From assembly GCF_000741575.1 (NCBI RefSeq), contig NZ_JGYV01000001.1:372001-436000 (forward strand): a DNA stretch of 64,000 bases, given 5' to 3'. The notes beneath the pieces were generated by a model that worked only from the letters and a program-made list of their open reading frames with translations, had not been told where the DNA came from and did no database searches. Shown one piece after another: positions 48,507 through 55,489 of the stretch (its first letter is position 1; every line of letters starts with the position of its first letter). A program made the position numbers and the translations under genes. Source of the DNA: Bifidobacterium cuniculi. GTDB taxonomy: Bacteria > Actinomycetota > Actinomycetes > Actinomycetales > Bifidobacteriaceae.

Positions 48507-49371
48507 CGCGCACCCGGGTCGAGTAGAAGGCGACGGCGCTGGATGCCGCCACGTTGAGCGAATCCACGCCGTGGCTCATGGGGATCCTCACGGTCAGGTC
48601 CGCCCTGGCGATCGTGTGGTGGGACAGGCCGTCCCCCTCGGTGCCGAAGATGAGGGCGAGCCTGTCCACGTGGTCCGGTGCGGCCGGGTCGCTGTCCAGC
48701 CGGCGCACCAGTTCGTCCAGGGAGATGGAGTCGTCCTCCAACGCCATGGCGGCGGTGGTGAAACCGAGTCCGTGCAGGGCAGGAATGCCTTGGAACGGCC
48801 AGTAATGGACGTCGTCGCCGCCGATGCGCGTCCACGGCACCTGGAAGACGGTGCCCATGGATACGCGTGCGGCACGCCGGTAGAGCGGGTCGGCGCAGGA
48901 CGGCGTCACCAGCACCGCGTCGACGTCCAGGGCGGCTGCGGAACGCATGATGGCGCCGACGTTGGTGTGGTCCACGATGTTCTCCAGCACGGCGATGCGG
49001 CGCGCACCGGCGCAGACCTCCTCGACGGAGGGCAGTGGCCAGCGGCGCATCGCCGAGATGGCTCCCCGGTGCAGCCGGTAGCCGGTGATGCGCCTGAGCT
49101 GGTCGGGGGAGGCGACGTAGACCGGCACGTCCGGCCCCCAGTGGGCGTCGATGAAGGCGAAGGTGTCCGCCATGCCATCCAGCCAGGGCCGTTCCACCAA
49201 CAGGGACAGGGGCTGGCGTCCGGCAGCCAGCGCACGGTCGATCACCTTGGGCGATTCGGCGATGAAGATGCCCTTGGCCGGTTCCAGCTTGTTGCGCAGC
49301 TGCAGTTCGGTGAGGTTGACGTAGGCGTCGACGCGGGGGTCGTCGATCGATTCGAGTTCGATGATGCGCAT
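48502..49371 (-). CDS. TrmH/SpoU family RNA methyltransferase
   Basis: 289-residue SPOUT methyltransferase that 2'-O-methylates rRNA or tRNA; the target nucleotide is not assignable. The N-terminal substrate-binding domain contains GIFIAESPKVIDRAL. The knotted C-terminal domain has the three SpoU motifs: NVGAIMRSAAALDVDAV, LIFGTEGDGLSHHTIA and IPMSHGVDSLNVAASSAVAFY. The ATG at 49371 is separated by a single base from the stop of the upstream gene, so it is in an operon with rsmE. Confidence 0.92.
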   Translation of the reverse strand: MRIIELESIDDPRVDAYVNLTELQLRNKLEPAKGIFIAESPKVIDRALAAGRQPLSLLVERPWLDGMADTFAFIDAHWGPDVPVYVASPDQLRRITGYRLHRGAISAMRRWPLPSVEEVCAGARRIAVLENIVDHTNVGAIMRSAAALDVDAVLVTPSCADPLYRRAARVSMGTVFQVPWTRIGGDDVHYWPFQGIPALHGLGFTTAAMALEDDSISLDELVRRLDSDPAAPDHVDRLALIFGTEGDGLSHHTIARADLTVRIPMSHGVDSLNVAASSAVAFYSTRVRA

Positions 49372-49372
49372 G

Positions 49373-49681
49373 TCACCGCTCGGGGGTCGAGGTGGAGAAG
49401 ACCAGCTCGTCGTCGCTGCCGTCCCCATCGGCGACTTGCCTGGCCCGTTCCTCGGCGAGCTCATGGTGCAGGTTCACGAGGTTGACTACGGCGGCGATGC
49501 CCCAGCTGACGGCGGTCGTGGCGGCGAGCCGGGTGCGGGCCCGGTCGCCGCCACGTGCCATGACGGCGCAACGGACGACGGCTTCGACGCCGAGCAGGGT
49601 GCTCAGGGCCAGCGTCACCTTGGAAAGGGTGCTGGGGCGGATGGATTGCAAGGTCTCGGTGAATCGGTTCATGGCATCCAT
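49373..49681 (-). CDS. Small hypothetical membrane protein
   Basis: 102 residues with one or two hydrophobic helices (LSKVTLALSTLLGVEAVV and LAATTAVSWGIAAVVNLV) and an acidic C-terminus. I do not recognise it. It lies between rsmE and the TrmH-type methyltransferase in one transcription unit. An ATG three codons further in (49672) is an alternative start. Confidence 0.65.
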   Translation of the reverse strand: MDAMNRFTETLQSIRPSTLSKVTLALSTLLGVEAVVRCAVMARGGDRARTRLAATTAVSWGIAAVVNLVNLHHELAEERARQVADGDGSDDELVFSTSTPER

Positions 49682-49710
49682 GGTAGCGTGGCCGGGGGAG
49701 TGGGGCCAGG

Positions 49711-50508
49711 TCAGCTGAAGCGGCCCAGTGCGCGCGACAGCAGGCTCAGGGCGACGGGGCCGGCCGTGGAGGCACGCAGGATGTTCGAACCCAGGACCAC
49801 CGCTTCGGCGCCGGCCTCAGTGAGCATGGCGACTTCATCGTCGCTGATGCCGCCTTCCGGACCGACTGCCACATGGATGGTGCGGGTACGGCCGTCTTCC
49901 AGGCTGCGCTCGGCGATGGCGGCAAGCCGGTCCTCGATGCCTCCCCAGCCGATGGTGGCGTCCTGGTGGAGCACGATGACCAGGTCGCCGTGGACGCAGG
50001 CGCGACGGACCTGGGCGAGCAGCTGCCTGCTGCTCATCGGTTCGTGCAGGACGGGCAGGAAGGCACGACGCGACTGTTCGGTGGCGGCGCGCAGCACCTG
50101 GCCCCATTTGCGGTCGGTGCGTCCCGCCTTGAAGCGGGCGATGGCGCGGTCGGACTGCCAGGGGATGACGTCGTCGACCCCGATCTGGGTGGCCATGTCG
50201 ATGGCCTGTTCGTCGTGACCGTTCTTGGCGAGCGCCTGCACCAGGGCAAGCCGAATCCTGGGGGCGTCCTCCACGGTGAACGAATCCACGAGCACGGTGC
50301 CTTCCGCCGGATCCGCCACGGTGGCGTCGATGCGCAGTCCTTGGCCGTCCGAGACCTGCAGCGCATCCGATTGCGTAAGCCTCATGGAACCGAAGGCGTG
50401 GCGTCTGACATCCGGCGGTAGGGACATGGTCCAGCCGGACCGCAGTTCGTCCCGCGAGATGGGGGCGTCGTCATTGTGGGAATCCACGAGGAAGAGGGGG
50501 TTCGTCAT
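49711..50508 (-). CDS. rsmE: 16S rRNA (uracil1498-N3)-methyltransferase RsmE
   Basis: SPOUT-class enzyme modifying U1498 of 16S rRNA. 265 residues. The N-terminal PUA-like domain includes RRHAFGSMRLTQSDALQVSD. The methyltransferase domain includes QIGVDDVIPWQSDRAIARFK, ATEQSRRAFLPVLHEP, AVGPEGGISDDEVAML and the C-terminal LGSNILRASTAGPVAL. First gene of the minus-strand trio; it is divergent from the tRNA-Leu gene. Confidence 0.94.
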   Translation of the reverse strand: MTNPLFLVDSHNDDAPISRDELRSGWTMSLPPDVRRHAFGSMRLTQSDALQVSDGQGLRIDATVADPAEGTVLVDSFTVEDAPRIRLALVQALAKNGHDEQAIDMATQIGVDDVIPWQSDRAIARFKAGRTDRKWGQVLRAATEQSRRAFLPVLHEPMSSRQLLAQVRRACVHGDLVIVLHQDATIGWGGIEDRLAAIAERSLEDGRTRTIHVAVGPEGGISDDEVAMLTEAGAEAVVLGSNILRASTAGPVALSLLSRALGRFS

Positions 50509-50547
50509 GATTCCCAGCGTACACGGTAGGGCGCGACACGCCGAGAG

Positions 50548-50576
50548 TTGACGTGTGGAGTGGATTCGCGTATATT
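50548..50576 (+). promoter_or_regulatory. tRNA-Leu promoter
   Basis: TTGACG at 50548-50553, a 17-nt spacer, and TATATT at 50571-50576, placing the transcript start about 20 nt before the tRNA. Confidence 0.75.
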
Positions 50577-50601
50577 TTCAACTCGTTGCGCTAAGCAATC
50601 T

Positions 50602-50689
50602 GTCCGGGTGGCGGAATGGTAGACGCGCTAGCTTGAGGTGCTAGTGCCTATTTTATACAGGCGTGCGGGTTCAAGTCCCGCTCCGGACA
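50602..50689 (+). tRNA. tRNA-Leu (anticodon GAG)
   Basis: 88 nt with a 7-bp acceptor stem (50602-50608 with 50682-50688, last pair G-U), discriminator A50689, anticodon stem 50628-50632/50640-50644, and anticodon GAG at 50635-50637. It has the long variable arm expected of tRNA-Leu and a T-arm with GTTCAAGTC. The CCA end is not fully encoded. Accessory genes begin shortly downstream. Confidence 0.95.
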
Positions 50690-50697
50690 CCGCCAAG

Positions 50698-50731
50698 GCC
50701 AGTCTCCGAGGAATCGGGGGCTGGCTTTTTT
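50698..50731 (+). terminator. tRNA-Leu terminator
   Basis: A 12-bp stem with two G-U pairs (50698-50709 with 50714-50725), a GGAA loop and six T. It is intact, so any element inserted near this tRNA left the native terminator in place. Confidence 0.9.
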
Positions 50732-50865
50732 CGTTGGAATTCCGCCATTCTCTCGGCGCGTCGCGGATGGGTGCCGGCGGGGGGCATGGTCACGTAAGAT
50801 CACTCGACATCACGGACAATGTTGGCGCGCATGTTGGCGCCTTCCCCGATGCGCGACACGCCGAA

Positions 50866-50896
50866 GGTGGTAATTTACCACCGACTGTGCTATATT
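50866..50896 (+). promoter_or_regulatory. Palindromic operator and extended -10 promoter of the accessory genes
   Basis: GGTGGTAA-T-TTACCACC at 50866-50882 is a perfect 17-bp palindrome. It ends 8 nt before TATATT (50891-50896), which has TG at 50888-50889, an extended -10. A repressor on the palindrome would cover the -35 region. The rest of 50732-50950 shows no gene. Confidence 0.55.
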
Positions 50897-50952
50897 GGTA
50901 ATCATACAGGGAAGCACAAGGCAAGCCCTAGAGAGCAGAAAGGCTCAAGATC

Positions 50953-51330
50953 ATGACCACCGCAACCTTCACCACCTACACCGCCGACCAGCTCTTCGAC
51001 CAGGCCGCCGCCTACTTCGAGGCCTGGGCAGGCAACGAATACGCCGACACCACCCCCGACCGCGAGACCGGCCGCGTCGGAATGTTCACCGGCACCGAGG
51101 CAATCGACGTATGGGTCGAGGTCGACGAGTACGGCACCACCGCCTCCTTCACCTGGAAAATCACCAGCCAGGACCCCGACGAGGCCCTCGCAGAAGGCAA
51201 GACCGGCAGCATCGAGTTCTCCGGCGAGCTCGACGACAACGGCACCGACGAAGCCCTCGCCCAGGCCTTCGACGACTACCTGGTGCCCGACTGGGACAGC
51301 GTCAAGCGCGACCTCGACGCCCAGGACTGA
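50953..51330 (+). CDS. Small, strongly acidic hypothetical protein
   Basis: I do not recognise this 125-residue protein. It is rich in Asp and Glu with very few Lys or Arg. It mixes aromatic residues (YFEAWAGNEYAD, VWVEVDEYG) with short beta-like stretches and has no signal peptide or membrane helix. Such composition is seen in DNA-mimic anti-restriction proteins, but no motif confirms that. It is the first gene behind the operator-controlled promoter, with AAAGG before the ATG. It is codirectional with the next small genes of the accessory region. Confidence 0.7.
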   Translation: MTTATFTTYTADQLFDQAAAYFEAWAGNEYADTTPDRETGRVGMFTGTEAIDVWVEVDEYGTTASFTWKITSQDPDEALAEGKTGSIEFSGELDDNGTDEALAQAFDDYLVPDWDSVKRDLDAQD

Positions 51331-51348
51331 ACCCACCCACAACCCGCA

Positions 51349-51374
51349 GGGGAGCCGCACCGACGCGGCTCCCC
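51349..51374 (+). terminator. Hairpin between the two acidic protein genes
   Basis: GGGGAGCCGC at 51349-51358 pairs with 51365-51374 around a 6-nt loop, with no T-tract directly behind. It may limit readthrough into the following gene. Confidence 0.5.
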
Positions 51375-51416
51375 GCCCCATCCGTACAAAAAAACACAAG
51401 AGAAGGACCCAACATC

Positions 51417-52034
51417 ATGGCCAGCTACAACACCGAGACCGCGCAGATCATCGACGCCGACACCAACCTGCACGAATACAGCGGCGGCGGCTTCATCTCC
51501 ATCATCGACATCGGCGAGCGCGGCTTCGTCGTCGTCGGCAAGGGGTGCATCGCCCCGGCCTCCTTCGACGTGCAGAAAACCCCGGAAGGCCTCGTCCTCA
51601 ACTGGCATGACGCCACTCGCAGCGGCCAGGAAAACGAACGGGTCGAGCTCGACAACGATGACGACCTGCGCTACGCGCTCTGCGAGCGCCTCGGACAGGT
51701 CGCCTCCGCCGCGTACCCCACCGTCAGCGAACTGTGCGACATGATGGACCAGCAGGCAGCCGACGGATGGACTTTCCGCGAGGAAGACGGCTGGATCCAC
51801 GCGGAGCACGGCGGCGAGCGCTCACATCTTGAGGCATCGCCCGTCTACTGGTCGGACCGGCGGTGGGATGCCGACCGGCAGTACATGGCGAAAATGCAAG
51901 TCATCATGCGCTACCGCGATGACGCAGGGTGGAAAAAGAGCTACGAGTTCTCCACCGCCCAGGACGCGGCCGACACCATCGGTCGCCTCCTGGTCGACGA
52001 CCTCGCCGACGACCTCGCCGACGAGGCAGCCTAA
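51417..52034 (+). CDS. Hypothetical acidic protein of the accessory region
   Basis: 205 residues, unrecognised. The N-terminal part is beta-rich (GGGFISIIDIGERGFVVVGK). The middle contains a DNDDDLRYALCERLGQ helix, and the C-terminus is strongly acidic (VDDLADDLADEAA). There is no membrane segment. It begins with AGAAGGACCC before the ATG. It shares direction and acidic character with the gene before it. Similar proteins probably occur in mobile elements of related bacteria, but that is inference. Confidence 0.7.
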   Translation: MASYNTETAQIIDADTNLHEYSGGGFISIIDIGERGFVVVGKGCIAPASFDVQKTPEGLVLNWHDATRSGQENERVELDNDDDLRYALCERLGQVASAAYPTVSELCDMMDQQAADGWTFREEDGWIHAEHGGERSHLEASPVYWSDRRWDADRQYMAKMQVIMRYRDDAGWKKSYEFSTAQDAADTIGRLLVDDLADDLADEAA

Positions 52035-52088
52035 CCCAACCGACCCGCAGGGCCTCGCGGGCCCGCACCCTACGAAAGGAGACCGGTC

Positions 52089-52471
52089 ATGACGCCCGCA
52101 GAATTCAAAAGTTGCCGCGAAAGCCTTGGCTTGAGCACGAGGTGGCTCGCCGACAGGTGGGGCGTCAGCGAGTACTCGGTGCAACGGTGGGAGCGCAGCC
52201 GACTCCTGCCGGACGATCTGCAGGCGGATCTGCTCGGCCTGCAGGTACGCTTTGCCGCCGAAGTCGCCAAGGGCATCGAAGAGCACGGCGATGCCATCAT
52301 CGTACCGCGCACCAACGCCGAATCCGTCCAAGACTTCCCGGCCACCTGGTGGCGCCTCATCGCCTGGCAGATCCGACTGAAAACGGAGGTGTCATCCTCT
52401 ACTACGATGACGACACCGACGGCCTCGACGACGAGGTCGACGACCTGGAGGGCGACGATGAGCAAGCGTAA
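52089..52471 (+). CDS. HTH protein, frame disturbed near its 3' end
   Basis: The N-terminus TPAEFKSCRESLGLSTRWLA / DRWGVSEYSVQRWERSR is a helix-turn-helix resembling DUF1870/XRE-type phage regulators. The starting frame runs without a stop to 52841, through the next gene. A natural acidic end, GGVILYYDDDTDGLDDEV and on to DDEQA-stop at 52469-52471, is encoded in the -1 frame, entered if AAAA at 52380-52383 had one more A. So either the gene lost one A, or frameshifting occurs. AAAGGAG precedes the ATG. Confidence 0.65.
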
Positions 52472-52841
52472 GAACACTGTCAAGCTCACGCCCCTATGGC
52501 TGCCCTACATCCGCGACAAGCTCGGCACCACCTTCAGCGAGCTCCAACGCTTCCGCACGCAGCAAGTCGGCGGCCAGGACGCCTACAAGACGATGATGGG
52601 AGACGTGTGGAATGTCGGCGACAGCATCCGCACCGCACCACTATGGTGGGTCAGCCGAGACATGACCACCCTCGCCTCCGACACCGTCGACCAGGGAGAC
52701 TTCCCCCACGCCGACGCCCCCTCACCAACAGGCATGGTGTTTTTCGACGACGGCCTGCCCGGCATCCACGCCGACACCACCACAGGCGAACAGCCTACGC
52801 CGATCTTTTTGCACGCTGAGCCGGGACGCGGGAGTGAGTGA
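52458..52841 (+). CDS. Hypothetical accessory protein, probably truncated
   Basis: 127 residues from MSKRKNTVKLTPLWLPYIRD, with GGAGGG before the ATG. It overlaps the intended end of the HTH gene by 14 nt. The segment SIRTAPLWWVSRDMTTLASD followed by PSPTGMVFFDDGLPG resembles the N-terminal part of longer actinobacterial hypothetical proteins. From about residue 105 the sequence becomes low-quality (TPIFLHAEPGRGSE) while another frame encodes integrase sequence, so the gene appears cut by a deletion. Function unknown. Confidence 0.5.
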   Translation: MSKRKNTVKLTPLWLPYIRDKLGTTFSELQRFRTQQVGGQDAYKTMMGDVWNVGDSIRTAPLWWVSRDMTTLASDTVDQGDFPHADAPSPTGMVFFDDGLPGIHADTTTGEQPTPIFLHAEPGRGSE

Positions 52842-52968
52842 CCAGGACATCATGGCCGCCGGAGGGTGGTCTCACGCCACCATGATCGACTACTACGATA
52901 TGGGCCACCGCGCCGCAGAAGCCCCGGTGGCGGGGCAAGCTGTCAGCGACTACCTGACCGGGAAATAG
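52780..52968 (+). pseudogene. 3' remnant of a tyrosine recombinase/integrase gene
   Basis: In the frame ending at TAG 52966-52968 the translation reads SLRRSFCTLSRDAGVSDQD, then IMAAGGWSHATMIDYYDM. This matches the C-terminal box of tyrosine integrases: LRR with the second catalytic Arg, GGW at the His/Trp position, and the Tyr nucleophile in IDYYD. The residue before SLRR, normally His, is Asn. There is no start and the N-terminal core domain is missing. The remnant overlaps the end of the preceding gene in another frame. Confidence 0.6.
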
Positions 52969-52975
52969 CAAAAAT

Positions 52976-53031
52976 CCCCGCTTATCTTGAAATTAACTCT
53001 GAATTCTGAGTTAATTTCAAGATAAGCGGGG
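52976..53031. terminator. Long palindrome after the integrase remnant
   Basis: 24-nt arms (52976-52999 with 53008-53031) pair perfectly around TGAATTCT. The arms are AT-rich, unlike the surrounding GC-rich sequence. AAAAAT precedes it on the plus strand, so on the minus strand it ends in a short T-run and could terminate the lysis transcript. Confidence 0.65.
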
Positions 53032-53042
53032 CCATGTGATTA

Positions 53043-53087
53043 ATGTAAAACTAATGTGATTCGGATTGAATCACATTAGTTTTACAT
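53043..53087 (-). terminator. Terminator overlapping the endolysin stop codon
   Basis: 20-nt perfect arms (53043-53062 with 53068-53087) around GGATT. The right arm contains the endolysin stop TAA. AT-rich. Together with the preceding palindrome it closes the prophage lysis operon. Confidence 0.7.
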
Positions 53088-53846
53088 GTCCTTGACGAGG
53101 ACGCCGAAGGCCGGAAGGTCAGCCTTGGCGACGGTGCCGTAGCCGGAGCGGCCCGGCTTGCCGTTTGTGCACTGCGCCCAGGACTTGACGACCGCGCCTG
53201 CCTTGCCCAGCACGTAAATCCTGGTCTTGAGGGCGGTCATGGTCGGCATGCGCATGTACGTGCCGGCCATGACGTTGGCGATGAATATGTCGAGGCTACC
53301 CTCGAGTCCGAAGACGATATGGGTCGTGGCCATGCTTTTCTCCTTTTCGACGATTTGCGCGGCGCTCTGCGCGCCGCTGTATTTCTGCCTGATCAGGGCG
53401 ATGAATTTCTCCCAGGAGTAGCCCCACTGGGCGAAGTATGGGCGGGGGTCGACGTGGTCGCTGCCGCCGTAGACCTGGCTAAACCACAGGTGCGGGTGGA
53501 CCACGTCCGGGCTCCAGCCGCGGGCCTTGAGAACCTGGGCGACCACGTCCGCGGCGATGTCGATGCCACGGTTGAAGTCGGCCTGATTGGTGGCTTCGCA
53601 GATCTCCAGGCCGATGCACGTGGAGTTGCCGTTGCCGACCTGCCAGGCGAGGCGGTCGTATTCCATGCACTGGATCGCTTCGATCCAGTCGCTGGTCAGA
53701 TGGACGGCGTAATCCCAGCCGCGCGCCCACAGATCACGGTGATTACGTGCCGTCGCACCCGGGTTCGCGGTGGAGTGCACAGCGAAGAGGAAGGGGGAGA
53801 GGTAGCCGTGGCCGGCGTTGACGATTTCTCGCTTGATGCTGACCAT
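53082..53846 (-). CDS. Phage endolysin, N-acetylmuramoyl-L-alanine amidase
   Basis: 254-residue peptidoglycan hydrolase. The N-terminal two thirds form an Amidase_2/PGRP-like domain with zinc-ligand candidates in LFAVHSTANPGAT and VHPHLWFSQVYGG, and GLEICEATNQADFNRGID. A linker ISQ-type helix (GAQSAAQIVEKEKSMATTH) precedes a small C-terminal region with GLEGSLDIFIANVMAG that may bind the wall. There is no signal peptide, consistent with holin-dependent export. The ATG lies 5 nt after the holin stop, with GGAGGCC inside the holin end. Confidence 0.88.
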   Translation of the reverse strand: MVSIKREIVNAGHGYLSPFLFAVHSTANPGATARNHRDLWARGWDYAVHLTSDWIEAIQCMEYDRLAWQVGNGNSTCIGLEICEATNQADFNRGIDIAADVVAQVLKARGWSPDVVHPHLWFSQVYGGSDHVDPRPYFAQWGYSWEKFIALIRQKYSGAQSAAQIVEKEKSMATTHIVFGLEGSLDIFIANVMAGTYMRMPTMTALKTRIYVLGKAGAVVKSWAQCTNGKPGRSGYGTVAKADLPAFGVLVKDM

Positions 53847-53851
53847 GAGGC

Positions 53852-54259
53852 TCAGGCCTCCGGCGTCTCATCGTCATCGTCGACCGGCGTCATCGGATTC
53901 TCCTCGACCGCGACGACCTCGTCCTCCGGGGCGACCAGGTCATCCATGGTCGCCGCCTGCATGTCCGCCGCGTTGCCCGAGCTCTGCGAGAGCTTGATCG
54001 AGCGCGTCACGACACTGCCGGCCGCGGCGGCCTCGGTGATGTTCTGGTCCTTCCACCACGCGTAGATGACGGAGATGACCGAGAGAATCGAGAAAACTCC
54101 CGCGGACACCTGGTCGGTCGTAAATGGAAGCGGGTTGATGCCGGCGAGCGCGCAGCCGGCGCTGATCATGCTGTAGAGGCTGACGGCGAGGGTGGCGATG
54201 GCTTTGGCGCGTTCTTTGCCGATGCCTGTGTTGGTGGTGGGGGTGGCGTGGTCTGCCAT
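53852..54259 (-). CDS. Phage holin
   Basis: 135 residues. Two membrane helices, IATLAVSLYSMISAGCALAG and VFSILSVISVIYAWW, are separated by a short turn. A long acidic, polar C-terminus follows (PVDDDDETPEA). The layout fits SPP1-type phage holins with the WWKDQNITEAA motif. AGGAGG precedes the ATG. It is directly upstream of the endolysin. Confidence 0.85.
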   Translation of the reverse strand: MADHATPTTNTGIGKERAKAIATLAVSLYSMISAGCALAGINPLPFTTDQVSAGVFSILSVISVIYAWWKDQNITEAAAAGSVVTRSIKLSQSSGNAADMQAATMDDLVAPEDEVVAVEENPMTPVDDDDETPEA

Positions 54260-54268
54260 GGTTTCCTC

Positions 54269-54613
54269 CTATTTTTGAATTGTTGGGTAGTTGTTCATGC
54301 GTTCGAGGTCGTGGATGATGCGGGTGCCGGCGCCGTTGCCGCCGAGTTGGTGATAGGCGGCGTATACTTCGTGGGCTTCGTCGAGTTCGTCGAGGCTGAT
54401 GTAGCCTCTTTGGATGGCGTCGTGGTGGAGATCCTTGAGGATGCGAAGGCCCGCGTGACGGCTGAGAACGTTGCGGGCCTTGATGTCCGGGTCGTTTTCA
54501 GGGTGGTGTCTGCGGTTCCATTCGCGGATGAGGTGTTGGGTGAGGGCGGTGAGGGCTCCGCCGATGGCGCCGCTGCCGCACATGCCGATCAGGATCTCCA
54601 CCCACATGTCCAT
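54269..54613 (-). CDS. Small phage membrane protein, holin-like accessory
   Basis: 114 residues. One N-terminal hydrophobic, Gly-rich helix (WVEILIGMCGSGAIGGALTALT) precedes a charged helical part (REWNRRHHPENDPDIKARN, SLDELDEAHEVYAAYHQ). Position just upstream of the holin suggests a second lysis or membrane protein. AAGGAGG before the ATG at 54613 supports this start; an upstream extension in frame is not protein-like. Confidence 0.7.
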   Translation of the reverse strand: MDMWVEILIGMCGSGAIGGALTALTQHLIREWNRRHHPENDPDIKARNVLSRHAGLRILKDLHHDAIQRGYISLDELDEAHEVYAAYHQLGGNGAGTRIIHDLERMNNYPTIQK

Positions 54614-54636
54614 GCGCGTCCTCCTTGTTTTTGGGA

Positions 54637-55104
54637 TTATGATGGGTAGTCGGATCCGTCGAAATACGGGTATTCGAGACGTCCCTGCTCGTACAGGGTG
54701 AGCATCCGTTCCCAGTCGTCGGCCGTGTAGATGCCCACGCCGTGGATACGTGCCGCTTCCGCGTAGATCCACAGGACCGGGCCGCTACTGTCCTCTGTCA
54801 GCTCCTTGTAATAGGTGCGGGCCGTGCCCCCAGTGGCGACGTACTGGCCGGCGGGGGTGCCGTCTATGTAGTTTTGGTCGCCGAACAGTTTGCTGCGGTT
54901 GATGAGGGTGATCGCTACAACGCTGCCGGCATGCACCTGGCCCCATGGGCTGATGGTGCCGCGCACGAACGTCGTGCCCTCTTGTTTCAGGGGTTGGAAT
55001 CGCCACACCTGGTCAGAGTCTCGGGTCAGGGTCGCGTTCCACGTCCACGGACGCGTCACAACCAGTCGGGGGTCTAGGGCGTTGTTCACTCGCCGCGTGC
55101 TCAT
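54637..55104 (-). CDS. Tail-tip protein, third tandem paralogue
   Basis: 155 residues. A beta-rich body (TRPWTWNATLTRDSDQVWRF, TFVRGTISPWGQVHAGSVV) leads to GVGIYTADDWERMLTLYEQG and YPYFDGSDYPS. The C-terminal pattern Gly-x-Tyr-x-x-(Asp)-Trp-x-x-(Met/Ile) recurs in the two genes before it. The ATG overlaps the stop in the intended frame of the previous gene as ATGA. It resembles small jelly-roll receptor-binding or decoration proteins. That is inference from context and composition. Confidence 0.65.
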   Translation of the reverse strand: MSTRRVNNALDPRLVVTRPWTWNATLTRDSDQVWRFQPLKQEGTTFVRGTISPWGQVHAGSVVAITLINRSKLFGDQNYIDGTPAGQYVATGGTARTYYKELTEDSSGPVLWIYAEAARIHGVGIYTADDWERMLTLYEQGRLEYPYFDGSDYPS

Positions 55105-55113
55105 GCGACCACC
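55098..55113. repeat. 16-bp junction repeat, copy 1
   Basis: TGCTCATGCGACCACC, identical to 55474-55489, 376 bp away. Each copy spans an ATGA stop/start overlap between tail-tip genes. Confidence 0.85.
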
Positions 55114-55126
55114 CCCAGAGAGGCGG

Positions 55127-55480
55127 TCAGGGCGTGAGGATAGGTGGTAACGCGTGCTTCCTGTCTGTCGCTGCCGTAGGGGTTGCCCACCATGGGATGG
55201 TGAGGCGTCCCTGCGCCATGAGCTCCTGGATGCGTTGCCAGTCGTCCTCCTCGTAGTAGCCGCAGCCGAGGCAGGTGACGTGCGGCACGTGGGCACACTG
55301 GATGTTCATTTCGTGGACCGCACTGCCTAGATTGACCATGCGGCCCGCCAACCAGCAGAAGTGACCACCCACGATGCCACGCACCTGGTTTTCCGCCGAC
55401 GCGATCGATATGTTCGCGATTCTCGACGAGTCGTCCAGCCAGAGCACATACAGGTTCGTGACCGTCGTCTGCTTGCTCAT
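55127..55480 (-). CDS. Tail-tip protein, second tandem paralogue, frameshifted end
   Basis: 117 residues beginning MSKQTTVTNLYVLWLDD. It has HVTCLGCGYYEEDDWQRIQE and then MAQGRLTIPWW, the same C-terminal pattern as its neighbours. After IPWW the current frame gives ATPTAATDRKHALP and stops at 55127. The alternative frame gives GNPYGSDRQEARVTTYPHAL and LGVVA, and stops exactly at the ATGA of the next gene. One extra G at 55186-55188 would restore it, so a deletion is likely. Starts by ATGA overlap with the gene before it. Confidence 0.6.
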   Translation of the reverse strand: MSKQTTVTNLYVLWLDDSSRIANISIASAENQVRGIVGGHFCWLAGRMVNLGSAVHEMNIQCAHVPHVTCLGCGYYEEDDWQRIQELMAQGRLTIPWWATPTAATDRKHALPPILTP

Positions 55481-55489
55481 GCGACCACC
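55474..55489. repeat. 16-bp junction repeat, copy 2
   Basis: Identical to 55098-55113. Recombination between the copies would remove exactly one tail-tip gene (376 bp). Confidence 0.85.

Noticed and set aside
52976-53087. CRISPR repeats
   Set aside because: Two adjacent AT-rich palindromes look repetitive, but they differ in sequence and are not separated by regular spacers.
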